Positions 52,979 through 62,281 of a DNA stretch of 64,000 nt are shown here, in pieces (position 1 is the first letter of the stretch; each line of letters starts with the position of its first letter). The DNA comes from AP-15 sp963716115 (GTDB lineage Bacteria; Pseudomonadota; Alphaproteobacteria; ATCC43930; CGMCC-115725): contig CAVQSZ010000030.1 of assembly GCA_963716115.1 (NCBI GenBank), positions 62,001-126,000 of the forward strand, read 5' to 3'. The position numbers and the translations under genes were made by a program. Below the pieces are notes generated by a model. That model saw only the letters and a list, made by a program, of their open reading frames with translations. It did not search any database and was not told where the DNA came from.

Positions 52979-54716
52979 AGGACGCGCACCTCGCGGAACA
53001 TGCCCATCTCCATGTGGTAGAGGAGATGGCAGTGAAAGGCCCAGCGGCCGGGATTGTCGGCGGTGACCAGATAGGCTGAGCCTCTCGCCCGGCTTGACGT
53101 TGACCGTGTGCTTGTACGGGCGCCGCTCGCCGTGCCCGTTGTCGAGCTCGCTCCACAGCCCGTGCAGGTGGATCGGGTGCTCCATCATCGTGTCGTTGAT
53201 CAAGACGAAGCGAACCCGCTCGCCGCGCCGCAGCACGATCGGCTCGGCCTCCGAATACTTCCGGCCGTCGAAGCCCCACATGAAGCGCTGCATGTTGCCG
53301 GTCAGGTGGAGGGTGATGTCGCGGGTCGGCGGCCGCGGATCGGCGCCCGGCCGGGTCGCCCGCAGATCGGCGTAGCTCAGCACCCGCCGGCCGGCGGGAA
53401 AGCCTTCGCCGGCGCGGTCGAGCCGCTCGGTCGGCATCGCCGCGACATTGTCGACCGCGACGCCGCCGGCGAGGCTCGGCGCGGCCGCGCCGGCCTCCAT
53501 CCCGGGCATTGCCCGGCATCGCGCCATGGTCCATCTGCATCCCCGGCATCGCGCCGTGGTCCATCTGCATCCCGGGCATCGCGCCGTGATCCATGCCGCC
53601 CATGCCCATGTCGGTCATCGTGCGCAGCGGCCGCGGGTCCATCGGCGGGATCGGCGCGGTCATGCCCGCCCGCGGGGCGAGGGCGCCGCGGGCATAGCCG
53701 CTGCGGTCCTCGGCCTCGGCGAAGATCGCGTAGGCGCGGTCTCCTTTGGGCCGCACGATCACGTCGTAGGTCTCGGCGACGCTGATGCGGAACTGGTCGA
53801 CCGTCACCGGCTCGACATCGTTGCCGTCGGCCTGGATCACGGTCATCGGCAGGTCGGGGATGCGCACGTCGAAGATGCTCATCGCCGAGCCGTTGATGAA
53901 GCGCAGCCGCACCCGCTCGCCGGCGCCGAACAACGCCGTCCAGTTGGCGGCGGGCGGGCGGCCGTTGATCAGGTAGGTGTAGGTCGCGCCCGAGACATCG
54001 AGGATGTCGGTCGGGCTCATCCGCATGTCGCCCCACATCAGGCGGTCGGACACCGTCGCGGCGAGCCCATCCTTGCCGGCGTCGGCGACAAAGGTTCCGA
54101 GCGTGCGCTGCCCGTAATTGTAGTAGTCGCTCTGGAATTTGAGGTTGCTGACGATGGTGTCCGGGTCCTCGTCGCTCCAATCCGACAGCATCACCACATA
54201 ATCGCGGTCGAACGCCTGGGCGTAGCCGCGCCGCGGCTCGATGACGATCGGGCCGTAGAGCCCGGTCTGCTCCTGAAACGCCGAATGGCTGTGGTACCAG
54301 TAGGTGCCGCTCTGCCGCACCGGAAAGCGGTAGACGGAAGGTTTCGCCCGGGGCGATGCCGGGGAAGGTCAGGCCCGGCACGCCGTCCATCGAATTGGGC
54401 AGGATGATCCCGTGCCAATGGATCGAGCTCGGCGCGGCGAGCCGGTTGGTGACCGCGAGCGTCACCGTGTCGCCTTCGCGCCAGCGCAGGATCGGCGCCG
54501 GAACCGAGCCGTTGACCGCGGTCGCGATCCGCGGGCGGCCGGTGATGTTGACCGGCGTCGGGCCGATCTCGAGCGCGAATTGCGTGCCGCTCAGCACCGG
54601 CTCGGCGCCGGCGGCGCGCGCCCGGCGGAAGGCGACGGCGCCAGCAGCAGCGATCCCGCTGCCGCCGCCCCTTGGACAAAGCGCCGCCGCTCCAGGGCGG
54701 GGCTCATCGGCCGCCT
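52975..54716 (-). CDS. copA: Multicopper oxidase CopA, several frameshifts
   Basis: About 579 residues after repair. The Tat signal (ERRRFVQGAAAAG) starts at 54716. Copper motifs: HWHGIILPNSMDG, YWYHSHSAFQEQTGLYG, MEHPIHLHGLW and the terminal RWAFHCHLLYHMEMGMF. A Met/His-rich segment has three repeats of MDHGAMPGMQ. Breaks: one missing base after the signal, an extra C near 54335, an extra A near 53510, and an extra C near 53075. It oxidises Cu(I) in the periplasm. The stop overlaps copB. Confidence 0.88.
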
Positions 54717-55168
54717 CCGGCGGGGCCGATCGACTGGATCTGGTACATGCCGCCCTGCCCTTGCTCGATCGTGAAGTTGACCCGCGTGCCGGGCTTGACC
54801 GAGCGCAGGTCGACCGAGGGCGCCACCGGGAACTCCATCGTCATCGCCGGCCAGCCGATCTCGGGGATCGGATCGTGGCTGATGTTGAGCTTGCGCTGCG
54901 CCGCATCGACCGCGTTGACGGTGCCGGTCGCATGGGCATCGGTGCGGCCGGCATGCGCGACCTGCACCCCGCCGGGAACGGAAGAGCTGCCCTCGTGGCC
55001 CTCGCCGGCCAGCGCGGCGCTCTGGCCGTGCGGCGAGCGCGCGGCCGAGCTTCCGAGATCGACGCCGAGCGGCGAGGGAGCGCTTGCGTCCCCCGGACCG
55101 GAATTGATGCAGGCGGCGAGGGCGAACGGCGCCAGGCCGATCGCCAGAGCGTGGGCGATACGCAACAT
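54704..55168 (-). CDS. Lipoprotein with CusF-like copper-binding domain
   Basis: 154 residues from MLRIAHALAIGLAPFALAAC with a lipobox (LAAC). The C-terminal CusF-like fold has the copper ligands His, Trp and two Met in ISHDPIPEIGWPAMTMEFPV. It probably passes copper to its partners. Its end overlaps the copA start by 13 bases. Confidence 0.9.
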   Translation of the reverse strand: MLRIAHALAIGLAPFALAACINSGPGDASAPSPLGVDLGSSAARSPHGQSAALAGEGHEGSSSVPGGVQVAHAGRTDAHATGTVNAVDAAQRKLNISHDPIPEIGWPAMTMEFPVAPSVDLRSVKPGTRVNFTIEQGQGGMYQIQSIGPAGGGR

Positions 55169-55317
55169 ATCGAAGACTCCTGAAAACGTGAGGGATCGCA
55201 TCGGCGCCGATGTCCGATCCGCCGATACGTGTCTTATTGAGGCGAGAAGACCATTCCGCCGGGACAGGAAAGTCCGCGGACGCGCGCTCCCGCGACCCCG
55301 TGCGGCAGGCGCCGGGG

Positions 55318-55663
55318 CTAGATCAGCGTCGCAGGTTTGGGAGGACCGGGGTCAGGCGGCTGCGTGCGGCCGGCGAGGAGGGCGCCGCCGGCGTCATAGC
55401 GGATGACGGCGTAAAGATCGGCCGGTCCGGCAGCGGGTCGCGGCAGCACGGCAATGCTGGCGCAGCCGAGACAATCGCAGCAGCAGGCGAACGTCGGAGA
55501 CGGGCTGGCGGTGGTGGCGCGACGGCCTCCCCTCGCCATGCCCGTGCTCTTCGGCGCAGGCTTCGGAATGGCGGCCGCCCGGATGCATCGCGGCATGCGC
55601 ATTCCCGTACGCCGGCGCGAGCGCAATCAGCACCGCCAAGCATCTGAGCCAAAAAGCCCGCAT
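55318..55663 (-). CDS. Small secreted Cys-rich protein, DUF2946-like, frameshifted
   Basis: A signal peptide (MRAFWLRCLAVLIALAPAYG) starts at 55663, followed by a His-rich stretch (ACAEEHGHGEG). One extra G near 55495 breaks the frame; dropping it joins HRQPVSD to FACCCDCLGCASIAVLPRPA and an end PPDPGPPKPATLI. Repaired length is about 114 residues. It leads the copper operon; a metal-binding role is inferred from the Cys and His. Confidence 0.65.
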
Positions 55664-55809
55664 CGCCCCTCCACCCTAGCAAAGGCGACGGCGACGGCAA
55701 AGCGCCGCCGCATCTTTCGCCGATTCGCCGGAAGCGGGTAAGCTGGCGGGCCGCGCTCGGGATGATCCTCGAGGCGCCGCCGCAGCACCAGCTCCGGGAG
55801 GGAGTGAGA

Positions 55810-56661
55810 ATGGCGACTTACGAAATCACGACCGAAGATGTCGAATATCTGCGCCATGGCGACAGAAAGATGATCGCCCGGCTGTACAAGCCAAAGGGCG
55901 GCGGCCCGTTCCCGGCGGTCGTAGACCTGCACGGCGGGGCGTGGACCAGCGGCGACCTGACCGGGACCCAGGGCCTCGACGAGAGCCTGGCGAAAGAGGG
56001 CTTTGTCGTCGCCTCGCTCGAGTTCCGCCACAATGCCGACGGCTATCCGACCTCGCTCGTCGACATCAATTACGCGGTCCGCTGGCTGAAGGCGCATGCC
56101 CGCGAGCTCAACGTCGATCCCAACCGGGTCGGCAGCGCCGGGCAATCGAGCGGCGGCCATCTGGCGATGCTGGCGGCGATGCGGCCCAATGACACTCGCT
56201 ATGCCTCGGCCGCGCTGCCGGCCGGCTCGCCCGCGGTCGACGCCACGGTGCGCGCGGTGGCGATGTCGTGGCCGGTGATCAACCCGCTGTCGCGCTACCG
56301 CCACGCGCAGCGAGCGATGAAGACCGCGAGCCCGCCGGCGTTCGCGATCGGCATGAAGGAAAAGCACGATCTCTATTGGAAGACCGAAGCGGCGATGACC
56401 GAAGGCAACCCGATGCTGATGCTCGAGCGCGGCGAGAAGGTGGTGATGCCGCCGGCGCTTTGGGTGCAGGGCCGGCCCGACATGGTGCACGACTACCACG
56501 ACGAGGATTCGAGCTTCCCCGGAAACGAGCCCGAACGGTTCATCTCGAACTACCGCAACGCCGGCGGCGACATCGAGATCGTCTATATCGCCAACGAGGC
56601 GCGCTCGACCAAGGCCTCGTTCGACCCGATCGCCGCTTTCTTCCGGAAGCACCTGGGGTAG
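55810..56661 (+). CDS. Alpha/beta hydrolase (HSL-type esterase)
   Basis: 283 residues. HGGAW oxyanion motif in VVDLHGGAWTSGD, nucleophile Ser in GQSSGGHLAMLAAM, Asp and His in the C-terminus. GGGAGGGAG ribosome site before the ATG. Carboxylesterase-like; substrate unknown. Confidence 0.9.
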   Translation: MATYEITTEDVEYLRHGDRKMIARLYKPKGGGPFPAVVDLHGGAWTSGDLTGTQGLDESLAKEGFVVASLEFRHNADGYPTSLVDINYAVRWLKAHARELNVDPNRVGSAGQSSGGHLAMLAAMRPNDTRYASAALPAGSPAVDATVRAVAMSWPVINPLSRYRHAQRAMKTASPPAFAIGMKEKHDLYWKTEAAMTEGNPMLMLERGEKVVMPPALWVQGRPDMVHDYHDEDSSFPGNEPERFISNYRNAGGDIEIVYIANEARSTKASFDPIAAFFRKHLG

Positions 56662-56701
56662 CAACGCCGCAGGCCGGTCGAGACTATATGCACAAAGCAG
56701 C

Positions 56702-56780
56702 TGTAGGATGGGTAGAGCATCGCGAAACCCATCGCAACCGTCGCAGCAGATGGGTTTCGCTGCGCTCAACCCATCCTACA
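56702..56780. repeat. 79-base palindromic repeat, TGTAGGATGGGT ends
   Basis: The ends TGTAGGATGGGT and ACCCATCCTACA are perfect inverted copies; the inner parts (GCGAAACCCATC and GATGGGTTTCGC) also pair. A common intergenic element of proteobacteria. It sits between the hydrolase and glyS. Confidence 0.8.
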
Positions 56781-56889
56781 GGGCTGCGGGGAGAGGGCCG
56801 TCCCCACCCGCCATCGGCCGGTCGAGACCAGATGCAGAAAGCGACCCCTCCGTTCGGTTTCGGCCGTCGCCGCGCAGCCCGATCACGCC

Positions 56890-58999
56890 GTGGCTGAGCT
56901 GCTGCTCGAGCTGCTGTCGGAGGAGATCCCGGCGCGGATGCAGGAGGGCGCCGTCGCGGCGCTGACCGGCTTGCTGCGCGACAAGCTCGACGGCGCCGAG
57001 ATCCCGGCGGCGAGCCTCTCCGGCCATGTCACGCCGCGCCGGCTCGCGGTCGTCGCCGAGGGCATCCCGGCGGCGCAGCCGGACCGCACCGAGGAGCGGC
57101 GCGGGCCGCGGCTCGGCGCGCCGCAGCCGGCGCTCGACGGCTTTTTGCGCTCGGCCGGGCTTGCCGATATCGCCGAATGCGAGGTCCGCGACACCGGCCG
57201 CGGCGAATTCTATTTCGCCGTCGTGCGCCGCCCCGGCCGGCCCGCTTCGGAGGTCATGCCCGCGCTGATCCGGGCGGCGATGGCCGAGCTGCCCTGGCCG
57301 AAATCGATGCGCTACCCGGCCTCGGCGCTGCGCTGGGTGCGGCCGCTGACCTCGATCGTGTGCCTCCTCGACGGCGAGGTGCTGCCGCTGGCGCTCGACC
57401 CGATACCGGTCGGCCGGACAACCCGCGGCCACCGCTTTCTGGCGCCGGGCGAAATCTGCGTCGGCAACGCCGCCGAATATGCCGCACGCCTCGCCGAAGC
57501 GCACGTGATCCTCGATCGCGAGCGCCGCAAGGCGATGATCGGCGAGGGCCTCGCCCGCGCCGCGGCGGCCGAAGGGCTCTCGGTCAAGCCGGATCCCGGG
57601 CTGCTCGACGAGGTCTCCGGCCTCGTCGAATACCCGGTTGTCCTCTCGGGCGCGATCGACGCCGATTTCATGACCTTGCCGCCCGAAGTGCTGGCGACGG
57701 CGATGCGAACGCACCAGAAATATTTTTCCTGCCTCAATCCCGACGGCAGCCCCGCGCCGCGCTTCTTGTTCGTCGCCAACAACCTTGCCTCGGACGGCGG
57801 CAAGACGATCGTCGCCGGCAACGAGCGGGTCTTGCGGGCGCGGCTCGCCGACGCGCGCTTCTTCTGGGATCAGGACCGCAAGGCGCGGCTCGAAGACCGC
57901 GTCGGAGCGCTGAAGGACCGCGTCTTCCACGCCAGGCTCGGCAGCGTCTACGACAAGGTCGGAGCGCATGGAGGCGCTCGCCGAACTCCTCGCGCCGCAG
58001 GTGGGCGCCGACGCCGCGCTGTCACGCCGCGCGGCGCGCCTCGCCAAAGCCGATTTGTCGACCGGCATGGTCGGCGAGTTCCCCGAGCTGCAGGGCGTCA
58101 TGGGGCGGTGCTATGCCCTCGCCGACGGCGAGGACCCGCGCGTCGCCGCCGCGATCGCCGATCACTACCGGCCGCTCGGTCCCAACGACGCCTGCCCGAC
58201 CGCGCCGGTCAGCATTGTCGTGGCGCTTGCCGACAAGATCGATACGCTGGCCGCCTTCTTCGCGATCGGCGAGCCGCCGACCGGCTCTCGCGATCCTTTT
58301 GCGCTGCGGCGCGCGGCGCTCGGCGTCATCCGCATCATTCTGGAGAACCGGCTGCGCCTCTCGCTGAGCACATTGTTCGGGCGCGTCCTGATGACGCCGG
58401 AGTCGAAGCTCGTGACCAGTCAGGGCGAAGCCAGATTCCGCATGGAGGAGCTGCTGCGGTTCATCGCCGATCGGCTCAAGGTGCATCTGCGCGAGCAGGG
58501 GGTGCGGCACGATCTCATTTCGGCGGCTTTCGCGCCGATCGGGATGCCGGGAGTGATCCTGACCGGGCAATACGATGACGATCTGGTACGTCTGATGGCT
58601 CGCGTGGACGCGCTCGGAAGGTTTCTTGCCAGCGAGGACGGGGCCAACCTCCTGACCGCCTACCGCCGCGCCTCGAACATCGTCAGGATCGAAGACCAAA
58701 GGGACGGCCGCGTCAGAAGCATCGATGTCGATCTTTCCCGGCTCGATCTACCCGAGGAAAAGGCGCTCGGACGCAGTCTCGATCAGGTCGCGGCGGCGAT
58801 GAAGGCGCCGCTGGAACGCGAGGATTTCGCGGGCGTGATGACGACCTTGGCGCAATTGCGCCGGCCCGTTGATGAATTTTTCGACAAAGTGACCGTTAAT
58901 ACCCCCGACAAGAGCTTGCGCGAAAATCGCCTGCGGCTGTTGGCGCGCATTCGCGCCGAAATGAACCGGGTGGCCGATTTCTCGCAGATCGAAGGGTGA
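56890..58999 (+). CDS. glyS: Glycyl-tRNA synthetase beta subunit, one frameshift
   Basis: About 702 residues after repair. A GTG start gives AELLLELLSEEIPARMQEGA; motifs include RTHQKYFSCL and, after the break, GMVGEFPELQGVMGRCYA and PLGPNDACPTAP. One extra G near 57960 breaks KVERMEALAELLAP. The gene should be essential, so I take this as a sequence error. glyQ, the alpha subunit, is not next to it. Confidence 0.93.
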
Positions 59000-59066
59000 G
59001 GAAGGCGGATTTCATCCGCCCTACGCGCGTTTCAGTAGGGCGGATATCAATCCGCCGACGAGGGAA
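59000..59066. repeat. 67-base palindromic insert flanked by a 16-base direct repeat
   Basis: GGCGGATTTCATCCGCCCTA at the left and TAGGGCGGATATCAATCCGCC at the right form nested hairpins. It is flanked by the identical 16-mer GCAGATCGAAGGGTGA at 58984-58999 and 59067-59082. The first copy contains the glyS stop, the second lies before ppdK. This looks like an inserted element with a target duplication. Confidence 0.75.
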
Positions 59067-59089
59067 GCAGATCGAAGGGTGATCGACTA

Positions 59090-61771
59090 ATGACGAAGTG
59101 GGTCTACCGGTTCGGGGCCGAGAGGTCCGAGGGCCGGGCCGAGATGAAGAACCTGCTGGGCGGGAAAGGGGCGGGGCTGGCCGAGATGTGCAATCTCGGG
59201 CTGCCGGTGCCGCCCGGCTTCACGATCACCACCGAAGCCTGCGCCTGGTATTTCGCCCACGACAAAGCCTACCCGCCGGAGCTGCGCGACGAGGTGGGCG
59301 CGGCGCTGAGCGCGGTCGAGGAGACCCTCGGCGCGCGGTTCGGCGACGCCGGCAACCCGCTCCTCGTTTCGGTGCGCTCCGGCGCCAGGGTGTCGATGCC
59401 GGGGATGATGGACACCGTCTTGAACCTCGGCCTCAACGACCGGGCGGTCGAGGGGCTGGCGCGCCGCAGCGGCGACGAGCGCTTCGCCTACGACAGCTAT
59501 CGCCGCTTCATCCAGATGTACGGGCAGGTCGTGCTCGGCGTCGACCACCATCATTTCGAGGAGGTGATCGAAAGCCAAAAGATCGACACCGGCGCGGCGC
59601 TCGATACCGAATTGTCGGCCGAGGATTGGAAGACCGTGGCCGCCGAGTTCAAGGACATCGTCGCGCGCGAGCACGGCCGCCCGTTCCCGCAGGAGCCGCG
59701 CGAGCAGCTGTGGGGGGCCATCGGCGCCGTCTTCGGCTCGTGGATGAACCCGCGCGCCGCCACCTACCGCCGGCTGCACGACATCCCCGCCGATTGGGGC
59801 ACCGCGGTCAACGTTCAGGCCATGGTGTTCGGCAACATGGGGCCCGACTGCGCGACCGGCGTCGCCTTCACCCGCAACCCCTCGACCGGGGCCAACGAGT
59901 TCTATGGCGAGTTTCTGGTCAACGCGCAGGGCGAGGATGTGGTCGCCGGCATCCGCACGCCGCAGCATCTGACCCTCGCCGGCAGGCAATCGACGAATTC
60001 GCCGCTGCCGGCGATGGAAGAGGTCATGCCCGAGGTGCTGGACGAGCTCTGCGCGGCGCGTCGCATCCTCGAAAGCCACTACCGCGACATGCAGGACATC
60101 GAGTTCACCGTGCAGCGCGGCAGATTGTGGATGCTGCAGACGCGGACCGGCAAGCGCACCGCCCAGGCGGCGCTGAAGATCGCGGTGTCGCTGGTCGAGG
60201 AAGGGGTGATCGGCCGCGAGGAGGCGGTGCGCCGGATCGAGCCCGGCTCGCTCGACCAGCTGCTGCATCCGACCCTCGACCCAAAGGCGCGCACGACCGT
60301 CCTGGCGCGCGGCCTGCCGGCCTCGCCCGGCGCCGCCTCGGGCAAGGTCGTCTTCTCGGCCGACGAGGCCGAATCGCTCGCCGCCCATGGCGAGGCGGTG
60401 ATCCTGGTGCGGATCGAAACCAGCCCCGAGGACATTCACGGCATGCACGCCGCCAAGGGGGTGTTGACCACCCGCGGCGGCATGACCAGCCACGCCGCCG
60501 TCGTCGCGCGCGGCATGGGCCGGCCCTGCGTCGCCGGGGCCGGCGACATTCGCGTCGACTATGCGGCGGGCGCGATGTCGGCGCGCACGACCCTGGTGAG
60601 AGCCGGCGAGATCATCACCCTCGACGGCTCGACCGGCGAGGTGATGGCGGGCGAGGTGGCGACGATCCAGCCGGAGCTGTCGGGCGATTTTGCGACCCTG
60701 ATGGGCTGGGCCGATGCGATCCGCACCATGAAGGTGCGCGCCAACGCCGAGACCGCGCTCGATGTCCGCGCCGCCCGCCGCTTCGGGGCCGAGGGCATCG
60801 GCTTGAGCCGCACCGAGCACATGTTCTTCGAGGCCGACCGCATCGGCCCGATCCGCCGGGTGATCATGGCCGACGACAAGGCCGGGCGCCGCGCCGGCCT
60901 CGACGAGCTGCTGCCGATGCAGCGCAACGACTTCATCGAAATCTTCCGGGTGATGCGCGGGCTGCCGGTGACGATCCGGCTGTTGGACCCGCCGTTCCAT
61001 GAGTTCCTGCCCAAGACCGAGGCGGAATTCAAGGAGATGGCGCGGCTCGTCGGCAAGGATGTCGACCAGATCCGGCACCTCGCAGCGCGGCTGCACGAGG
61101 CCAACCCGATGCTCGGCCATCGCGGCTGCCGCCTCGGGATCACCTATCCCGAGATCTACGAGATGCAGGCGAGGGCGATCTTCGAGGCGGCCGTCGCGGT
61201 CGTCAGGGAGACCGGCGAGCCGGTCGCGCCCGAGATCATGGTGCCGCTGATCGCCACCCGAAAGGAGCTCGACATCCTGAAGGCGATGATCGACCGGATC
61301 GGCGGCGAGGTCATGGAGAAGGCAGGCATCGACGTGCCTTATCTGGTCGGCACGATGATCGAATTGCCGCGGGCGGCGTTGCGCGCCGGCGACATCGCCG
61401 AGAGCGCCGAGTTCTTCAGCTTCGGCACCAACGATCTGACGCAGACCGTGTTCGGCCTGTCGCGCGACGACGCCGCGGGCTTTATCGAGGCCTACCAGAA
61501 GCTCGGGGTCATCGAGCACGACCCGTTCGTGACGATCGATGTCGAGGGTGTCGGCGAGATGATGCGGATCGCCGCCGAGCGCGGGCGCGCCGCCCGGCCC
61601 GGGCTCAAGCTCGGCATCTGCGGCGAGCACGGCGGCGATCCGGCCTCGATCCGGTTCTGCCAGGAAATCGGGCTCGATTACGTGTCGTGCTCGCCCTACC
61701 GGGTGCCGATCGCGCGCCTCGCCGCGGCGCAGGCGGCATTGTCTTGCGATCGCGCGGACGCGACGGTGTGA
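59090..61771 (+). CDS. ppdK: Pyruvate, phosphate dikinase
   Basis: 893 residues. N-terminal ATP-grasp domain (NLLGGKGAGLAEMCNLG), the phospho-His in TRGGMTSHAAVVARGMGRPC, and the C-terminal PEP barrel with the catalytic Cys in KLGICGEHGGDP. It interconverts pyruvate and PEP. Ribosome site GAAGGG lies in the duplicated 16-mer upstream. Follows glyS, as in many alphaproteobacteria. Confidence 0.98.
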   Translation: MTKWVYRFGAERSEGRAEMKNLLGGKGAGLAEMCNLGLPVPPGFTITTEACAWYFAHDKAYPPELRDEVGAALSAVEETLGARFGDAGNPLLVSVRSGARVSMPGMMDTVLNLGLNDRAVEGLARRSGDERFAYDSYRRFIQMYGQVVLGVDHHHFEEVIESQKIDTGAALDTELSAEDWKTVAAEFKDIVAREHGRPFPQEPREQLWGAIGAVFGSWMNPRAATYRRLHDIPADWGTAVNVQAMVFGNMGPDCATGVAFTRNPSTGANEFYGEFLVNAQGEDVVAGIRTPQHLTLAGRQSTNSPLPAMEEVMPEVLDELCAARRILESHYRDMQDIEFTVQRGRLWMLQTRTGKRTAQAALKIAVSLVEEGVIGREEAVRRIEPGSLDQLLHPTLDPKARTTVLARGLPASPGAASGKVVFSADEAESLAAHGEAVILVRIETSPEDIHGMHAAKGVLTTRGGMTSHAAVVARGMGRPCVAGAGDIRVDYAAGAMSARTTLVRAGEIITLDGSTGEVMAGEVATIQPELSGDFATLMGWADAIRTMKVRANAETALDVRAARRFGAEGIGLSRTEHMFFEADRIGPIRRVIMADDKAGRRAGLDELLPMQRNDFIEIFRVMRGLPVTIRLLDPPFHEFLPKTEAEFKEMARLVGKDVDQIRHLAARLHEANPMLGHRGCRLGITYPEIYEMQARAIFEAAVAVVRETGEPVAPEIMVPLIATRKELDILKAMIDRIGGEVMEKAGIDVPYLVGTMIELPRAALRAGDIAESAEFFSFGTNDLTQTVFGLSRDDAAGFIEAYQKLGVIEHDPFVTIDVEGVGEMMRIAAERGRAARPGLKLGICGEHGGDPASIRFCQEIGLDYVSCSPYRVPIARLAAAQAALSCDRADATV

Positions 61772-62205
61772 CGCCGCAGGCCGCGGGTCTCTTGCTGCTC
61801 CTGACGCCGGCGCTGGCCGGCGCCGCGCTCGCGGCGGGGCCGCAGGGCGCAAAGCCGGGGATGATCCCGGAATTCGTCCCCGGCCCGGTCATCGCGCCCC
61901 CCGGCCCGCCAGCGCCCCTCGCGCCGCCGATCAACCCGGGCTACGTCCCGGCCCCGCCCAACGGCCTGTCGCCGATCCTGACCCAGCCGGGGCCGGTCAT
62001 CAAATTGCCCTCGCCGCCCGCCCCGGCCTATGCGGCGCCGCCGGCTCTGCCCGGCCCGATCGATCAGCAGAAGCTGCAATCCTACCGCAACAGCCTGATC
62101 GAGCGGCAACGGCGGCAGGAGCAGGACGGCGTCAGCCCCGCCGACCAGCGCGCCCGCGAGGTCCAGCAGCAGCTGAACCCGCCCGGCGGCGCCCGCGCCC
62201 GCTAG
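61768..62205 (+). CDS. Secreted proline-rich hypothetical protein
   Basis: 145 residues from a GTG that overlaps the ppdK stop. A signal peptide (AAGLLLLLTPALAGAALAA) then about 75 residues very rich in Pro, and a charged helical end (LQSYRNSLIERQRRQEQDG). No family recognised; probably a periplasmic or envelope protein. Confidence 0.75.
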   Translation: MTPQAAGLLLLLTPALAGAALAAGPQGAKPGMIPEFVPGPVIAPPGPPAPLAPPINPGYVPAPPNGLSPILTQPGPVIKLPSPPAPAYAAPPALPGPIDQQKLQSYRNSLIERQRRQEQDGVSPADQRAREVQQQLNPPGGARAR

Positions 62206-62281
62206 CCCGGACCAGCGCCACCCCGGTGCGCTCCTGCCTTTCCGATGGTATATGCGGCGACAGCAACGGGAGGAACAGAAC

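Noticed and set aside
53510..53600. Short tandem repeats as a CRISPR-like array
   Set aside because: They are 30-base coding repeats giving MDHGAMPGMQ in CopA, without spacers.
51588..54320. One 910-codon minus-strand frame that seems to fuse part of CopA to the cytochrome
   Set aside because: It arises from frameshifts in copA; the middle part is out of frame with copA and copB. The cytochrome has its own start at 52235.
6518..58999. Programmed frameshifting in the broken genes
   Set aside because: No shared slippery site or downstream structure; the breaks are at unrelated places and almost always one extra base.
59087..61852. 921-codon minus-strand frame opposite ppdK
   Set aside because: Arg/His/Asp-rich shadow without motifs; ppdK is certain.
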